NCBI RefSeq assembly: GCF_900109645.1
Contig: NZ_FOBG01000002.1
Span: forward strand, 372,001-436,000
Source of the DNA: Duganella sp. CF402
Lineage (GTDB): Bacteria; Pseudomonadota; Gammaproteobacteria; Burkholderiales; Burkholderiaceae_D
Reading direction: 5' to 3'
DNA length: 64,000 nucleotides
Position 1 is the stretch's first letter. Each line of letters starts with the position of its first letter. Of this stretch, positions 8,700 to 16,166 are shown piece after piece. A model generated the notes under the pieces. It saw only the letters and a program-made list of their open reading frames with translations, had not been told where the DNA came from and did not search any database. Made by a program: the position numbers and the translations under genes.

Positions 8700-11594
8700 A
8701 TGATGGTTGAAACAGTAATGGCCCGTTCCGTGCGCATCATCTGCGCTGGCGGTCTGGCCTTGGGTATGCATGCAGCGATGGCCCAACAGGCCGCCGAAGC
8801 CGATGTGGTCGCCCGTGTCGAGATTACCGGTTCGTCGATCAAACGTATCGCCAAGGAAGGTTCGCTGCCAGTGCAGACCCTGTCCCGCGCCGATATCGAG
8901 CAAAGCGGCGTACAAAACGTGGCCGACCTGGTCGCCCAGCTGCCATCGATGCAAGGTTTCATCACCTCGTCGGCATCGGTCAACGGCGGCGGCGGCGGCG
9001 TGCAAACCGCTTCCATCCACGCTATCGGCACCCAGTACACCCTGGTGCTGCTGAACGGCCGCCGCATGGCGCCGTACGGCACCGGCAGCGCCGTCAACCT
9101 GGCCAGCATCCCGCTGTCGGCCGTTGAGCGCGTTGAGATCCTGACCGACGGCGCTTCGACCCTGTACGGTTCGGACGCCATCGCCGGCGTAATCAACTTC
9201 ATCCTGAAGAAAAACCAGACCGACCTGGTGGTGGAAGGTACCTTCAACTCGCCACAGGAAAAAGGCGGCAAGTCGAGCAACTTCTCGATCAGCAAAGGCT
9301 GGGGCAACCTGGATTCGGACGGCTTCAACGTCCAGGTATCGTACAGCCACGATGAGCAGAAAGAGCTGAACGCCACCGACCGTGATTTCGCCAAATCGGG
9401 CGTGCACAAATTCAGCCACAAGGGCAAGCAGTACGCCACCTGGCAGACCTCGATCAACTCGACCCCGGCCAACGTCGAAGTCGTGACCGCCGACGACGAC
9501 GTCGTGCTGAACACCGACCTGCTGACCAAAAACGGTTGCACCCAGAAGAACACCTTCTCGCGCAGCGGCGCCTGCCGTTTCGACTACGCCGCCACCGTGC
9601 AACTGCTGCCTGAGCTGAAACGCGACAGCGTGTTCGCCAACGGCTCGCTGAAACTGGGCAAAGACACCACCGCGTACAGCGAACTGGTGGTTTCCAAGTT
9701 CACCAACACCGCGCGCTACGCACCAGCTGCACAGCCGCTGACCGTGTTCAGCACCGATGCCGACACCGGCGTCAAAACCGTCAACCCGGCCTACATCGGC
9801 GCCTACAACAGCGCCGTCGTGCCGCTGCTGGCCAGCCAGGGCATCAACGCCGCTGACGTCACCGACGCGCTGTTCTACTACCGCGGCGCCGACGCCGGCG
9901 GCCGTACCGACGAGTACCGCACCGACGCGCTGCACTTCGTGGTGGGCGTGGACAGCAACTACGCTGGCTGGGACCTGGGCGCATCGTTCACCCACTCGCA
10001 GAACAAGCAGACCGACAAGGCGCTCGCCGGCTACATGAGCGGCAACAAGTTCGAAGAACTGATCCGCACCGGCAAGTACAACCCGTTCGTCTCGGCGTCC
10101 GGCGCAGCTGCCGTGCTGGCTGACGCCGTGCTGCACCAGGACCTGGGCGAGATCAAGTCGAAGCTCGACATCGCCAGCGTCAAGGCCTCGCGTGAAGTGT
10201 TCGAGCTGCCAGGCGGCACTGCTGCCCTGGGTACCGGCGCCGACTTCACCAAGCAAACCTACAAGGACACCCCATCGAAAATCGCGATGGGTCCAGGCCC
10301 TGGCAATCCAGGTTTCACCGACACCGAAATCGGTGGCGGTACCGGCTCGCAAGCGCTGGACGCCAGCCGCCAGAACTGGGGCGCGTTCGCCGAGTTGCTG
10401 ATGCCAGTGACCAAGACGCTGGAAACCACCGCTGCGGTCCGTTACGACAGCTACGACGCGGTTGAGAAGCACAACACCAGCTACGATACGGCCGGCAAGG
10501 CTTCCCAGGCAGGCAAGCTGGGCGAAGACGTCGCCAAAGCCACCTACAAGCTGGCTGCACGCTGGACCCCGGTCCAGTCGGTACTGGTCCGTGGTTCGTA
10601 TGGTACCGGCTTCAAGGCCCCGACCCTGAACAACATCGCCGACCCGCTGAAAAACGCCGGTTCGTCGAACGCGTTCCCATGCCCGATCACCATCCCGACC
10701 GATCCGCGTTCGAAACTGTGCCGTCCAGGTTCGTCGGAATACGGCCTGCTGGACAGCGGCAACCCGAACACCGGCGCCAAGGCACTGAAAGCTGAGACCT
10801 CGAAGCAATCGACCCTGGGCTTCCGCGTCGAGCCAACCTCGTCGCTGTCGTTCGGTCTGGACTGGTGGGATGTGAAGCTGAAGAACCAGATCCGCACCTT
10901 CTCGCAGGATCAGCTGTTTGACCAGAACTCGTCGCTGGCCCAACAGTACATCACCGTGTACGCTGACCCTATCCAGAAGAGCAACGTGCTGGTGGCGATC
11001 CGCAGCCCGCAGAATCTGGCTTCGTCGCGCTACCAAGGTCTGGACTGGGACACCACCTTCCGCTCGGCCACCCCGATCGGCAAGGCCAGCGTCAACTGGA
11101 CCGGTACCTACATGCTGAAAGCTGAACAGGCAACCCCGGATCCAATCACCGGCAAGATGATCAACGAGCAATCGATCGGCCGCTTCGACTCCTACGATGA
11201 CGTGGTGTTCCGCGTGGTCAGCCGCATGATCTTCACCCTGAAGAGCTCGGATAAGCTGTCGAACTCGCTGACCGTGAACTACCGTTCGGGCTACCACGAC
11301 AAGCCGCTGACCGCCGACGACGCCGCTGTGCGCAGCGTCAACGCCGACGGCACCATCGGTGGCGTGGTCGACCTGACCGACCACGACGTCAGCTCGTACA
11401 CCACGCTCGACTGGCAAGCCAAGCTGAACTACGTGAAAGGCCTGACCATCACCGCCGGCATCCGCAACCTGCTGGACCGCGATCCACCGTTCTCGATCCG
11501 CAACTCGGGTGGTGGTAACCAAGTGGGCTACGACGGCCGTTACGCCGACCCACTGGGCCGTACCTTCTACCTGACCGCCCAATACCGCTTCTAA
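8700..11594 (+). CDS. TonB-dependent outer-membrane receptor, subfamily 1 (tandem paralogue)
   Basis: 964-residue TBDR, paralogous along its whole length to the preceding gene. Signal peptide begins ETVMARSVRIICAGG and ends at MAQQ; plug has VEITGSSIKR, LPSMQGFITSS, SVNGGGGG, LLNGRRMAP and LYGSDAIAGVINFIL; barrel ends DPLGRTFYLTAQYRF. Two loop cysteine pairs are kept (NGC...GAC and PCP...KLC). The start is set at the ATGATG behind GGGAGC at 8700, matching the paralogue, rather than the in-frame GTG at 8670. The third-position base usage is somewhat less GC-biased than in the first gene, so this is not a recent duplication. Substrate unknown. Confidence 0.95.
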   Translation: MMVETVMARSVRIICAGGLALGMHAAMAQQAAEADVVARVEITGSSIKRIAKEGSLPVQTLSRADIEQSGVQNVADLVAQLPSMQGFITSSASVNGGGGGVQTASIHAIGTQYTLVLLNGRRMAPYGTGSAVNLASIPLSAVERVEILTDGASTLYGSDAIAGVINFILKKNQTDLVVEGTFNSPQEKGGKSSNFSISKGWGNLDSDGFNVQVSYSHDEQKELNATDRDFAKSGVHKFSHKGKQYATWQTSINSTPANVEVVTADDDVVLNTDLLTKNGCTQKNTFSRSGACRFDYAATVQLLPELKRDSVFANGSLKLGKDTTAYSELVVSKFTNTARYAPAAQPLTVFSTDADTGVKTVNPAYIGAYNSAVVPLLASQGINAADVTDALFYYRGADAGGRTDEYRTDALHFVVGVDSNYAGWDLGASFTHSQNKQTDKALAGYMSGNKFEELIRTGKYNPFVSASGAAAVLADAVLHQDLGEIKSKLDIASVKASREVFELPGGTAALGTGADFTKQTYKDTPSKIAMGPGPGNPGFTDTEIGGGTGSQALDASRQNWGAFAELLMPVTKTLETTAAVRYDSYDAVEKHNTSYDTAGKASQAGKLGEDVAKATYKLAARWTPVQSVLVRGSYGTGFKAPTLNNIADPLKNAGSSNAFPCPITIPTDPRSKLCRPGSSEYGLLDSGNPNTGAKALKAETSKQSTLGFRVEPTSSLSFGLDWWDVKLKNQIRTFSQDQLFDQNSSLAQQYITVYADPIQKSNVLVAIRSPQNLASSRYQGLDWDTTFRSATPIGKASVNWTGTYMLKAEQATPDPITGKMINEQSIGRFDSYDDVVFRVVSRMIFTLKSSDKLSNSLTVNYRSGYHDKPLTADDAAVRSVNADGTIGGVVDLTDHDVSSYTTLDWQAKLNYVKGLTITAGIRNLLDRDPPFSIRNSGGGNQVGYDGRYADPLGRTFYLTAQYRF

Positions 11595-11613
11595 TCGGTT
11601 AACGGCGTGACGC

Positions 11614-11641
11614 AAAAGGGCTCCTTCGGGAGCCCTTTTTT
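11614..11641. terminator. Bidirectional terminator between convergent TBDR genes
   Basis: Eleven-base stem AAAAGGGCTCC / GGAGCCCTTTT with a TTCG tetraloop, T run on the plus side and A run on the other. It can serve the second TBDR (plus) and the third (minus), whose stop lies 10 bases away. Confidence 0.92.
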
Positions 11642-11650
11642 CATGGGGGG

Positions 11651-14527
11651 TTAAAACCTGACATTGCCGCTCAGGTAGAACGCGCGGCCGGCCGGGTCGG
11701 CGTAGCGGCCGTCATAGCCGATCTGGTTGCCGCCGCCGGCGTTCTGCAGCGTGAACGGCGGATCGCGGTCGAACAGGTTCTTGATGCCGGCCGTCAGCGT
11801 GAAGCGGCCGAATTCATATTTGCCCTGCCAGTCAACGGTGGTGTACGACGGCGTCCACAAGCCGGCGAACGCCACCGACTCGCCCACACTGCCATCCGGG
11901 TTCACCGCAAACACCGCCGTATCGACCGGATAAGCCTGGTCGTGATAGCCGGACTTGTAGTGCGCCGTCAGCGTGTTGGTCAGCTTGCCGGTGGTGAGGC
12001 TCAGGCTCAGGTTGCTCTGCACGCGGAACACCACGCCGTTGTCGGGGCCGAAGCGGCCGAGGTTGGACTGCACCGCGCCGCCCGCCGTGGTGGTGTAATT
12101 CTGCGTGAGCATATAAGTGCCGTCCCAGCCGGCGCGCCAGTCGCCAACGCGGCTCTTGCCGCGATAGCTGAAGTCCCAGTCGATGCCGCGATAGTTGGCC
12201 TCGCCGCCGTTGATTGGCGCCAGCAGATAGGCGATGGTGGTGTAGCCGGCCGGGTCCGGATACGGATTGACGAACAGGTGCTGGTACTGCTGCGGACTGG
12301 CAAAGCCGACCTGCTCCGGTACGCCGGCCGACAGCACCTGGTTGCGGATCCGCACATTCCACACATCCAGCCCCAGCGACAGGCCGCGCCGCGGTTCGAT
12401 GCGGCCGCCCAGCGTCCACTGTTTCGACTTCTCCGGCTGCAAGCCTTCGGCGCCGCCCAGGCTGTTGGGGCCGATCAGCAAATCGTACTGCGCCTGCCCC
12501 ACCAGGCAGCCGGTGGAACCGGGGAAGGGACAGGCGTAGCTGCCGGCCGTGCTGCCGTTGAAGGTGTTGGCGCCGGCGATGTCGCTGATGTTGGGCGCCT
12601 TGAAGCCGCTGGCGTAGGAAGCCCGCAGCAGCAGGCTGTCGGCCGGCGTCCATTTCACGCTGAGCTTGTAGGTGCCGGCGCTGGCGGTATTGCCGATATC
12701 GCCGCTGGGCAGTTGCGGCACCAGGCCGCTGGCGTCGGGCACGCTGGCGAAAATGTAATCGCTGTGCACCTTGTCGTAGCTGTCGTAGCGGCCGGACAGC
12801 GTGGCTTCCAGCGTTTTGGCCACCGGGAACAGCATTTCGGTAAACACGCCCCAGCTGTCGCGCCGCGCGCCGAACGGCACCTGGCCGTAGCTGCCGCCGA
12901 CCGGATAGTTGGCCGACGCCGGCTGGGTCGAGAAGCCGGAGTTGGCCAGGATCAGCGGGTTGTAATCGATGACGTACCTGGTCTTCGAATAATCGCCGCC
13001 GGCCGAGATGATGGCGGCGCCGCCGGGCAGCGCGAACAGGTCGTGCTGGGCGCCGGCGTGCAGCGTGTTCAGGGTCGACCTGGTGCGCGAGAATACCGTG
13101 CCGTTCAGCAGCGCGCCTTTCAGCTGGTCGGCGCCGCGCCCGATCACGGGATCGTACTGGTCGCTCGCCACCAGCTCGTTCAGCAGATTGAAGTCCGAAT
13201 AGCCGCCGGCCGCCGTGTCCTTCAGCCTGGCCTGCGACAGGATCAGCGACGCGTTGTAAGTCCAGCCGTAGGCCGCGCCGTCAATACCGGCGGCGAAGTG
13301 GCGCGCAGTGGTCTGGTACTGGTCGGCGCGGCCGCCGATCAGCACCGAGCGGTAGCCCAGCGTGGCGTTGCCGCTCGGGTTCTCCAGGCCGTTGGCGGCG
13401 AGATAGGGTTGCACATAGCGCGCATACAAACCGGGAAAGCGGGTGCTCGCATTCACCCCCATCGGCTGTGCCGACGGCGCGAACTGCGCCGTCATCGCGT
13501 ACTGCGACAACACCAGCTCGGCCCAGGCCGTGGTGCTGTCGTTGAGCTTGATGCTGGCCTTGAGCAGGCCGCTGTCGCGCCGGCTGCCCGGCACATCTTC
13601 CACCGTGGCCGCGTAGTTGAAACGGCACTGCGTAGCGAGCGGACCGGCCAGCGCGCTGCCGCAGTTGCCGTTGGCCGCCAGATAGGGATTGATCGCATAG
13701 CCGGCGGTGTCCCCGCTCGAGCCGATGGGGCGCGCGTTGAAGGTGATGTTGGCCGGCTCGGTATTGCCGGTGCGCTGGTCGAAGTAATACTGCCGGCCGC
13801 CGCTGTTGAAGCGGAAAAAAGCGCCGCGCGCCGAGAAGTCGCGCTGCAAGGCGGTGATGCGTTCCAGCTCTTCATGGCTGTACGAGGCCAGCACGTTCCA
13901 GCCCTGGCTATCGATATCGCCCCAGCCCTTGGTGATGCCGGCGCTGCTCCACGCGCCGCCGTTCTTGCGCGGCTGGCCGTAGGTGGCGTAAGCCTCGCCA
14001 TCGTTCTTGTTTTTTTTCAGTATGAAGTTGACCACGCCGGCGATCGCGTCCGAGCCGTACAGCGCCGAGGCGCCGTCGCTCAGGATTTCGACCCGCTCCA
14101 CCGCTTCCAGCGGAATGCTGGACAGGTTGACCGCAAAGCCGCCGCCCTGCCCGTTGCCGATGGCGCTCGGCGCCATGCGCTGGCCATCCAGCAGCACCAG
14201 CGTGTACTTGGACGGCAGCGAGTGCAGCGAGGCGGTGGTCACGCCGCCGCCGCCGCCGTTGACCGAGCTCGATGACGGCACAAAGCCCTGCATCGACGGC
14301 AGCATCTGGATCAGGTCGGTGGCCGACGCGGCGCCGGTCTGCTTGATCTGTGCTGCGGTCAGCACCTGCACCGGCAACGCGCCTTCCTGCTGGATGCGCT
14401 TGATTGACGACCCCGTGATCTCCACCCGCTGCATGGGCTGGTCTGCAGGTGCATCTTGCGCCCAGGCCGGCAGCGCTACGGAAAATACCAGTCCCAGTGA
14501 ACGGGACCATACTCTGGTTTGCATCAT
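11651..14527 (-). CDS. TonB-dependent outer-membrane receptor, subfamily 1
   Basis: 958-residue TBDR convergent to its two relatives. Signal peptide MMQTRVWSRSLGLVFSVALP..WAQ, then MQRVEITGSSIKRIQQEGALPVQVL, LPSMQGFVPSSSSVNGGGGG, LLDGQRMAP (Asp in place of the usual Asn in LLNGRR), LYGSDAIAGVVNFIL. Barrel ends DPAGRAFYLSGNVRF. Cysteine pairs NGNCGS...QCRF and YACP...TGC mirror those of the subfamily. A GAGGAG ribosome site lies 7 bases before the first of two ATGs. It lies downstream of the DAHP synthase gene on the same strand, 89 bases away with only a weak hairpin between, so some read-through from that gene is possible. Confidence 0.94.
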   Translation of the reverse strand: MMQTRVWSRSLGLVFSVALPAWAQDAPADQPMQRVEITGSSIKRIQQEGALPVQVLTAAQIKQTGAASATDLIQMLPSMQGFVPSSSSVNGGGGGVTTASLHSLPSKYTLVLLDGQRMAPSAIGNGQGGGFAVNLSSIPLEAVERVEILSDGASALYGSDAIAGVVNFILKKNKNDGEAYATYGQPRKNGGAWSSAGITKGWGDIDSQGWNVLASYSHEELERITALQRDFSARGAFFRFNSGGRQYYFDQRTGNTEPANITFNARPIGSSGDTAGYAINPYLAANGNCGSALAGPLATQCRFNYAATVEDVPGSRRDSGLLKASIKLNDSTTAWAELVLSQYAMTAQFAPSAQPMGVNASTRFPGLYARYVQPYLAANGLENPSGNATLGYRSVLIGGRADQYQTTARHFAAGIDGAAYGWTYNASLILSQARLKDTAAGGYSDFNLLNELVASDQYDPVIGRGADQLKGALLNGTVFSRTRSTLNTLHAGAQHDLFALPGGAAIISAGGDYSKTRYVIDYNPLILANSGFSTQPASANYPVGGSYGQVPFGARRDSWGVFTEMLFPVAKTLEATLSGRYDSYDKVHSDYIFASVPDASGLVPQLPSGDIGNTASAGTYKLSVKWTPADSLLLRASYASGFKAPNISDIAGANTFNGSTAGSYACPFPGSTGCLVGQAQYDLLIGPNSLGGAEGLQPEKSKQWTLGGRIEPRRGLSLGLDVWNVRIRNQVLSAGVPEQVGFASPQQYQHLFVNPYPDPAGYTTIAYLLAPINGGEANYRGIDWDFSYRGKSRVGDWRAGWDGTYMLTQNYTTTAGGAVQSNLGRFGPDNGVVFRVQSNLSLSLTTGKLTNTLTAHYKSGYHDQAYPVDTAVFAVNPDGSVGESVAFAGLWTPSYTTVDWQGKYEFGRFTLTAGIKNLFDRDPPFTLQNAGGGNQIGYDGRYADPAGRAFYLSGNVRF

Positions 14528-14616
14528 GACGAATCTCCTCGTTGTTATTCGAATTCACCGGCTGCGGCTGTTTAGACAGCGCGCCGGGAATTCGGTTCAA
14601 CGAGAAGAGACGTCCT

Positions 14617-15696
14617 TTACTTGGCGGCGGCTTCGCGCGCTTGCGTGGCAATGCGGCGCTGGCGCACGGCGGCGGCCAGGCCTTGCAGCACTTGCACGCT
14701 GCTGTCCCAGTCGATGCAGCCGTCGGTGACCGACTGGCCGTAGGTCAGCTCCTTGCCCGGCACCAGGTCCTGGCGGCCGGCCACCAGGTGCGACTCCACC
14801 ATCACACCAACGATGCGCTGTTCGCCGCCGGCCACCTGGCCGGCGATGTCGGCGCACACCGGCACCTGGTTTTCCGGCTTCTTCGAGCTGTTGGCGTGCG
14901 AAGCGTCGATCATCAGGCGCGCCGCCAAACCTTGCGCGGCGATCGCCTTGCAGGCTTCGTCCACGCTGGCCGCGTCGTAGTTGGGCGCCTTGCCGCCGCG
15001 CAGGATGATGTGGCAATCCTCGTTACCGTTGGTCGACACGATGGCCGAGTGGCCGCCCTTGGTCACCGACAGGAAGTGGTGCGGCTGCGACGCCGCCTTG
15101 ATGGCGTCCACCGCGATGCGCACATTGCCGTCGGTGCCGTTCTTGAAGCCGACCGGGCACGACAGGCCGGAAGCCAGCTCGCGGTGCACCTGCGACTCGG
15201 TGGTGCGGGCGCCAATCGCGCCCCACGAGATCAGGTCGGCGATGTACTGCGGCGAGATCACATCGAGGAACTCGGTGCCGGCCGGCAGGCCCAGCTCGTT
15301 GATGTCGCGCAGCAGTTCGCGCGCCATGCGCAGGCCGTCGTTGATGCGGAAGCTGTTGTCCATGTACGGATCGTTGATCAGGCCCTTCCAGCCCACCGTG
15401 GTGCGCGGCTTCTCGAAGTACACGCGCATCACGATTTCCAGGTCGCCGGCCAGTTCCTTGCGCAGCGTGATCAGGCGGCGCGCATATTCCATTGCCGCTT
15501 TCGGGTCGTGGATCGAGCATGGGCCGATCACCACCATCAGGCGGTCGTCCTGGCCGTGCAGGATGCGGTGCAGCGCCACGCGGGCGTTGGCGGCCGTCTG
15601 CTCCGCTGCTTCCGTGCACGCATACTCGCGGATCAGGTGGGACGGTGGCGTCAGTTCCTTCATCTCGCGGATGCGCAAATCATCGGTACGGGGCAT
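14617..15696 (-). CDS. aroG: 3-deoxy-7-phosphoheptulonate (DAHP) synthase, class I
   Basis: Condenses phosphoenolpyruvate and erythrose 4-phosphate, the first step of the shikimate pathway to Phe, Tyr and Trp; cytoplasmic. 359 residues, the usual length of feedback-regulated class I enzymes. Visible family blocks: VVIGPCSIHDPKAAMEYARRL near 55-75, MRVYFEKPRTTVGWKGLINDP near 92-112, GARTTESQVHRELASGLSCPVGFKNGTDG near 165-193, and the KGGHSAIVSTNGNEDCHIILRGG block. Start set at 15696 (MPRTDDLRI) behind TTGGAGAAC; an in-frame extension to 15807 would read through the terminator hairpin and is not credible. Expression is very probably controlled by the attenuator at 15723-15862, whose leader peptide is rich in the pathway end products. 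Which amino acid inhibits the enzyme cannot be told. Confidence 0.95.
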   Translation of the reverse strand: MPRTDDLRIREMKELTPPSHLIREYACTEAAEQTAANARVALHRILHGQDDRLMVVIGPCSIHDPKAAMEYARRLITLRKELAGDLEIVMRVYFEKPRTTVGWKGLINDPYMDNSFRINDGLRMARELLRDINELGLPAGTEFLDVISPQYIADLISWGAIGARTTESQVHRELASGLSCPVGFKNGTDGNVRIAVDAIKAASQPHHFLSVTKGGHSAIVSTNGNEDCHIILRGGKAPNYDAASVDEACKAIAAQGLAARLMIDASHANSSKKPENQVPVCADIAGQVAGGEQRIVGVMVESHLVAGRQDLVPGKELTYGQSVTDGCIDWDSSVQVLQGLAAAVRQRRIATQAREAAAK

Positions 15697-15722
15697 TGCT
15701 GTTCTCCAAGAAGTTTGAGGTA

Positions 15723-15754
15723 AAAAAAAACCGCCTCGTGTGAGGCGGTTTTTT
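15723..15754 (-). terminator. Attenuator terminator in the DAHP synthase leader
   Basis: Thirteen-pair stem (seven GC-rich pairs CCGCCTC/GAGGCGG plus six A-T pairs) with a 4-base loop and a run of nine T on the transcribed strand, ending 26 bases before the aroG start codon. A strong intrinsic terminator directly in front of the gene it precedes, downstream of a Phe/Tyr-rich leader ORF, is the hallmark of transcription attenuation. The segment at 15806-15812 (AGGCGGT on the transcript) is perfectly complementary to the 5' arm of this stem (15743-15749) and can form the competing antiterminator. Confidence 0.9.
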
Positions 15755-15781
15755 AGGAATTTGCTGGGACTCGTTTTGCTT

Positions 15782-15862
15782 CTACGTGCACCGGCCGCTA
15801 ACTCCACCGCCTAGGGTTGGATAGCTAAAGTAAAACCAGCCGGTAAAGAAGAATTTGGTCAT
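15782..15862 (-). CDS. Attenuation leader peptide of DAHP synthase gene (26 aa)
   Basis: Short ORF ATG...TAG beginning MTKFFFTGWFYFSYP and ending VSGRCT. Eight of residues 4-14 are aromatic: five Phe in the runs FFF and F.F, one Trp and two Tyr. Phe, Tyr and Trp are the end products of the pathway whose first enzyme is encoded downstream. Codons 17-19 overlap the antiterminator segment, so a ribosome stalled on the aromatic codons would leave it free, while translation to the stop would favour the terminator. No ribosome site is visible before the ATG, and the predicted transcription start falls on or next to it, suggesting leaderless translation. Family membership not recognised; identified from codon content and position. 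Confidence 0.85.
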   Translation of the reverse strand: MTKFFFTGWFYFSYPTLGGGVSGRCT

Positions 15863-15868
15863 GGATTG

Positions 15869-15898
15869 ACTATAACGCCAGAGTTCCGGGCTTGGCAA
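15869..15898 (-). promoter_or_regulatory. Sigma-70-type promoter of the aroG attenuator transcript
   Basis: -35 TTGCCA (15893-15898) and -10 TATAGT (15869-15874) separated by 18 bases on the minus strand. Start of transcription is expected near 15862, which is the A of the leader ORF start codon. Confidence 0.75.
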
Positions 15899-16166
15899 GC
15901 GATTTTTTTTCGGTCAGAAAGCCTCCCTACAAAACTTTACATCCTCAAAGTCGTCTTTACATCTTATCCATTGTGACCGGATGTAACGTTTTCCCGCCCT
16001 GAAAATGCGGCAGGCGGGCATTTGCACAAAAACTCGTCTTTACATGTGCGTTTGTTTGCTACTGTTGGATATCCGCACAATTATCTTTCGTTCATTGTCT
16101 GAGTCGCCACTTGAATGTTTTGATGGGCATCCAAAACCCCAAAACAAAATCAGGAGTAACCAACCC
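15899..16166. promoter_or_regulatory. Regulatory region upstream of fourth TBDR
   Basis: Divergent spacer between the aroG promoter and the TBDR. It contains three direct copies of CTTTACAT (near 15944, 15955 and 16033; the first is followed by CC, the second by CTT, the third by GTG) and one ATGTAACG (near 15982). A CGTCTTTACAT core is shared by the second and third copies. Such repeats suggest a binding site for a regulator. The ribosome site AGGAG lies 10 bases before the ATG at 16167. Confidence 0.5.

Noticed and set aside
8463..11615. 1050-codon minus-strand open frame covering the whole second receptor
   Set aside because: Antisense shadow: Val/Gly/Gln-rich, no family motif, and the plus-strand TBDR is complete with start, ribosome site and terminator.
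15697..15807. N-terminal extension of DAHP synthase to 15807
   Set aside because: It would translate the terminator hairpin; the family start and ribosome site are at 15696.
16005..16166. N-terminal extension of the fourth receptor from an upstream ATG
   Set aside because: The 54 extra residues would bury the signal peptide, and the AGGAG site belongs to the ATG at 16167.
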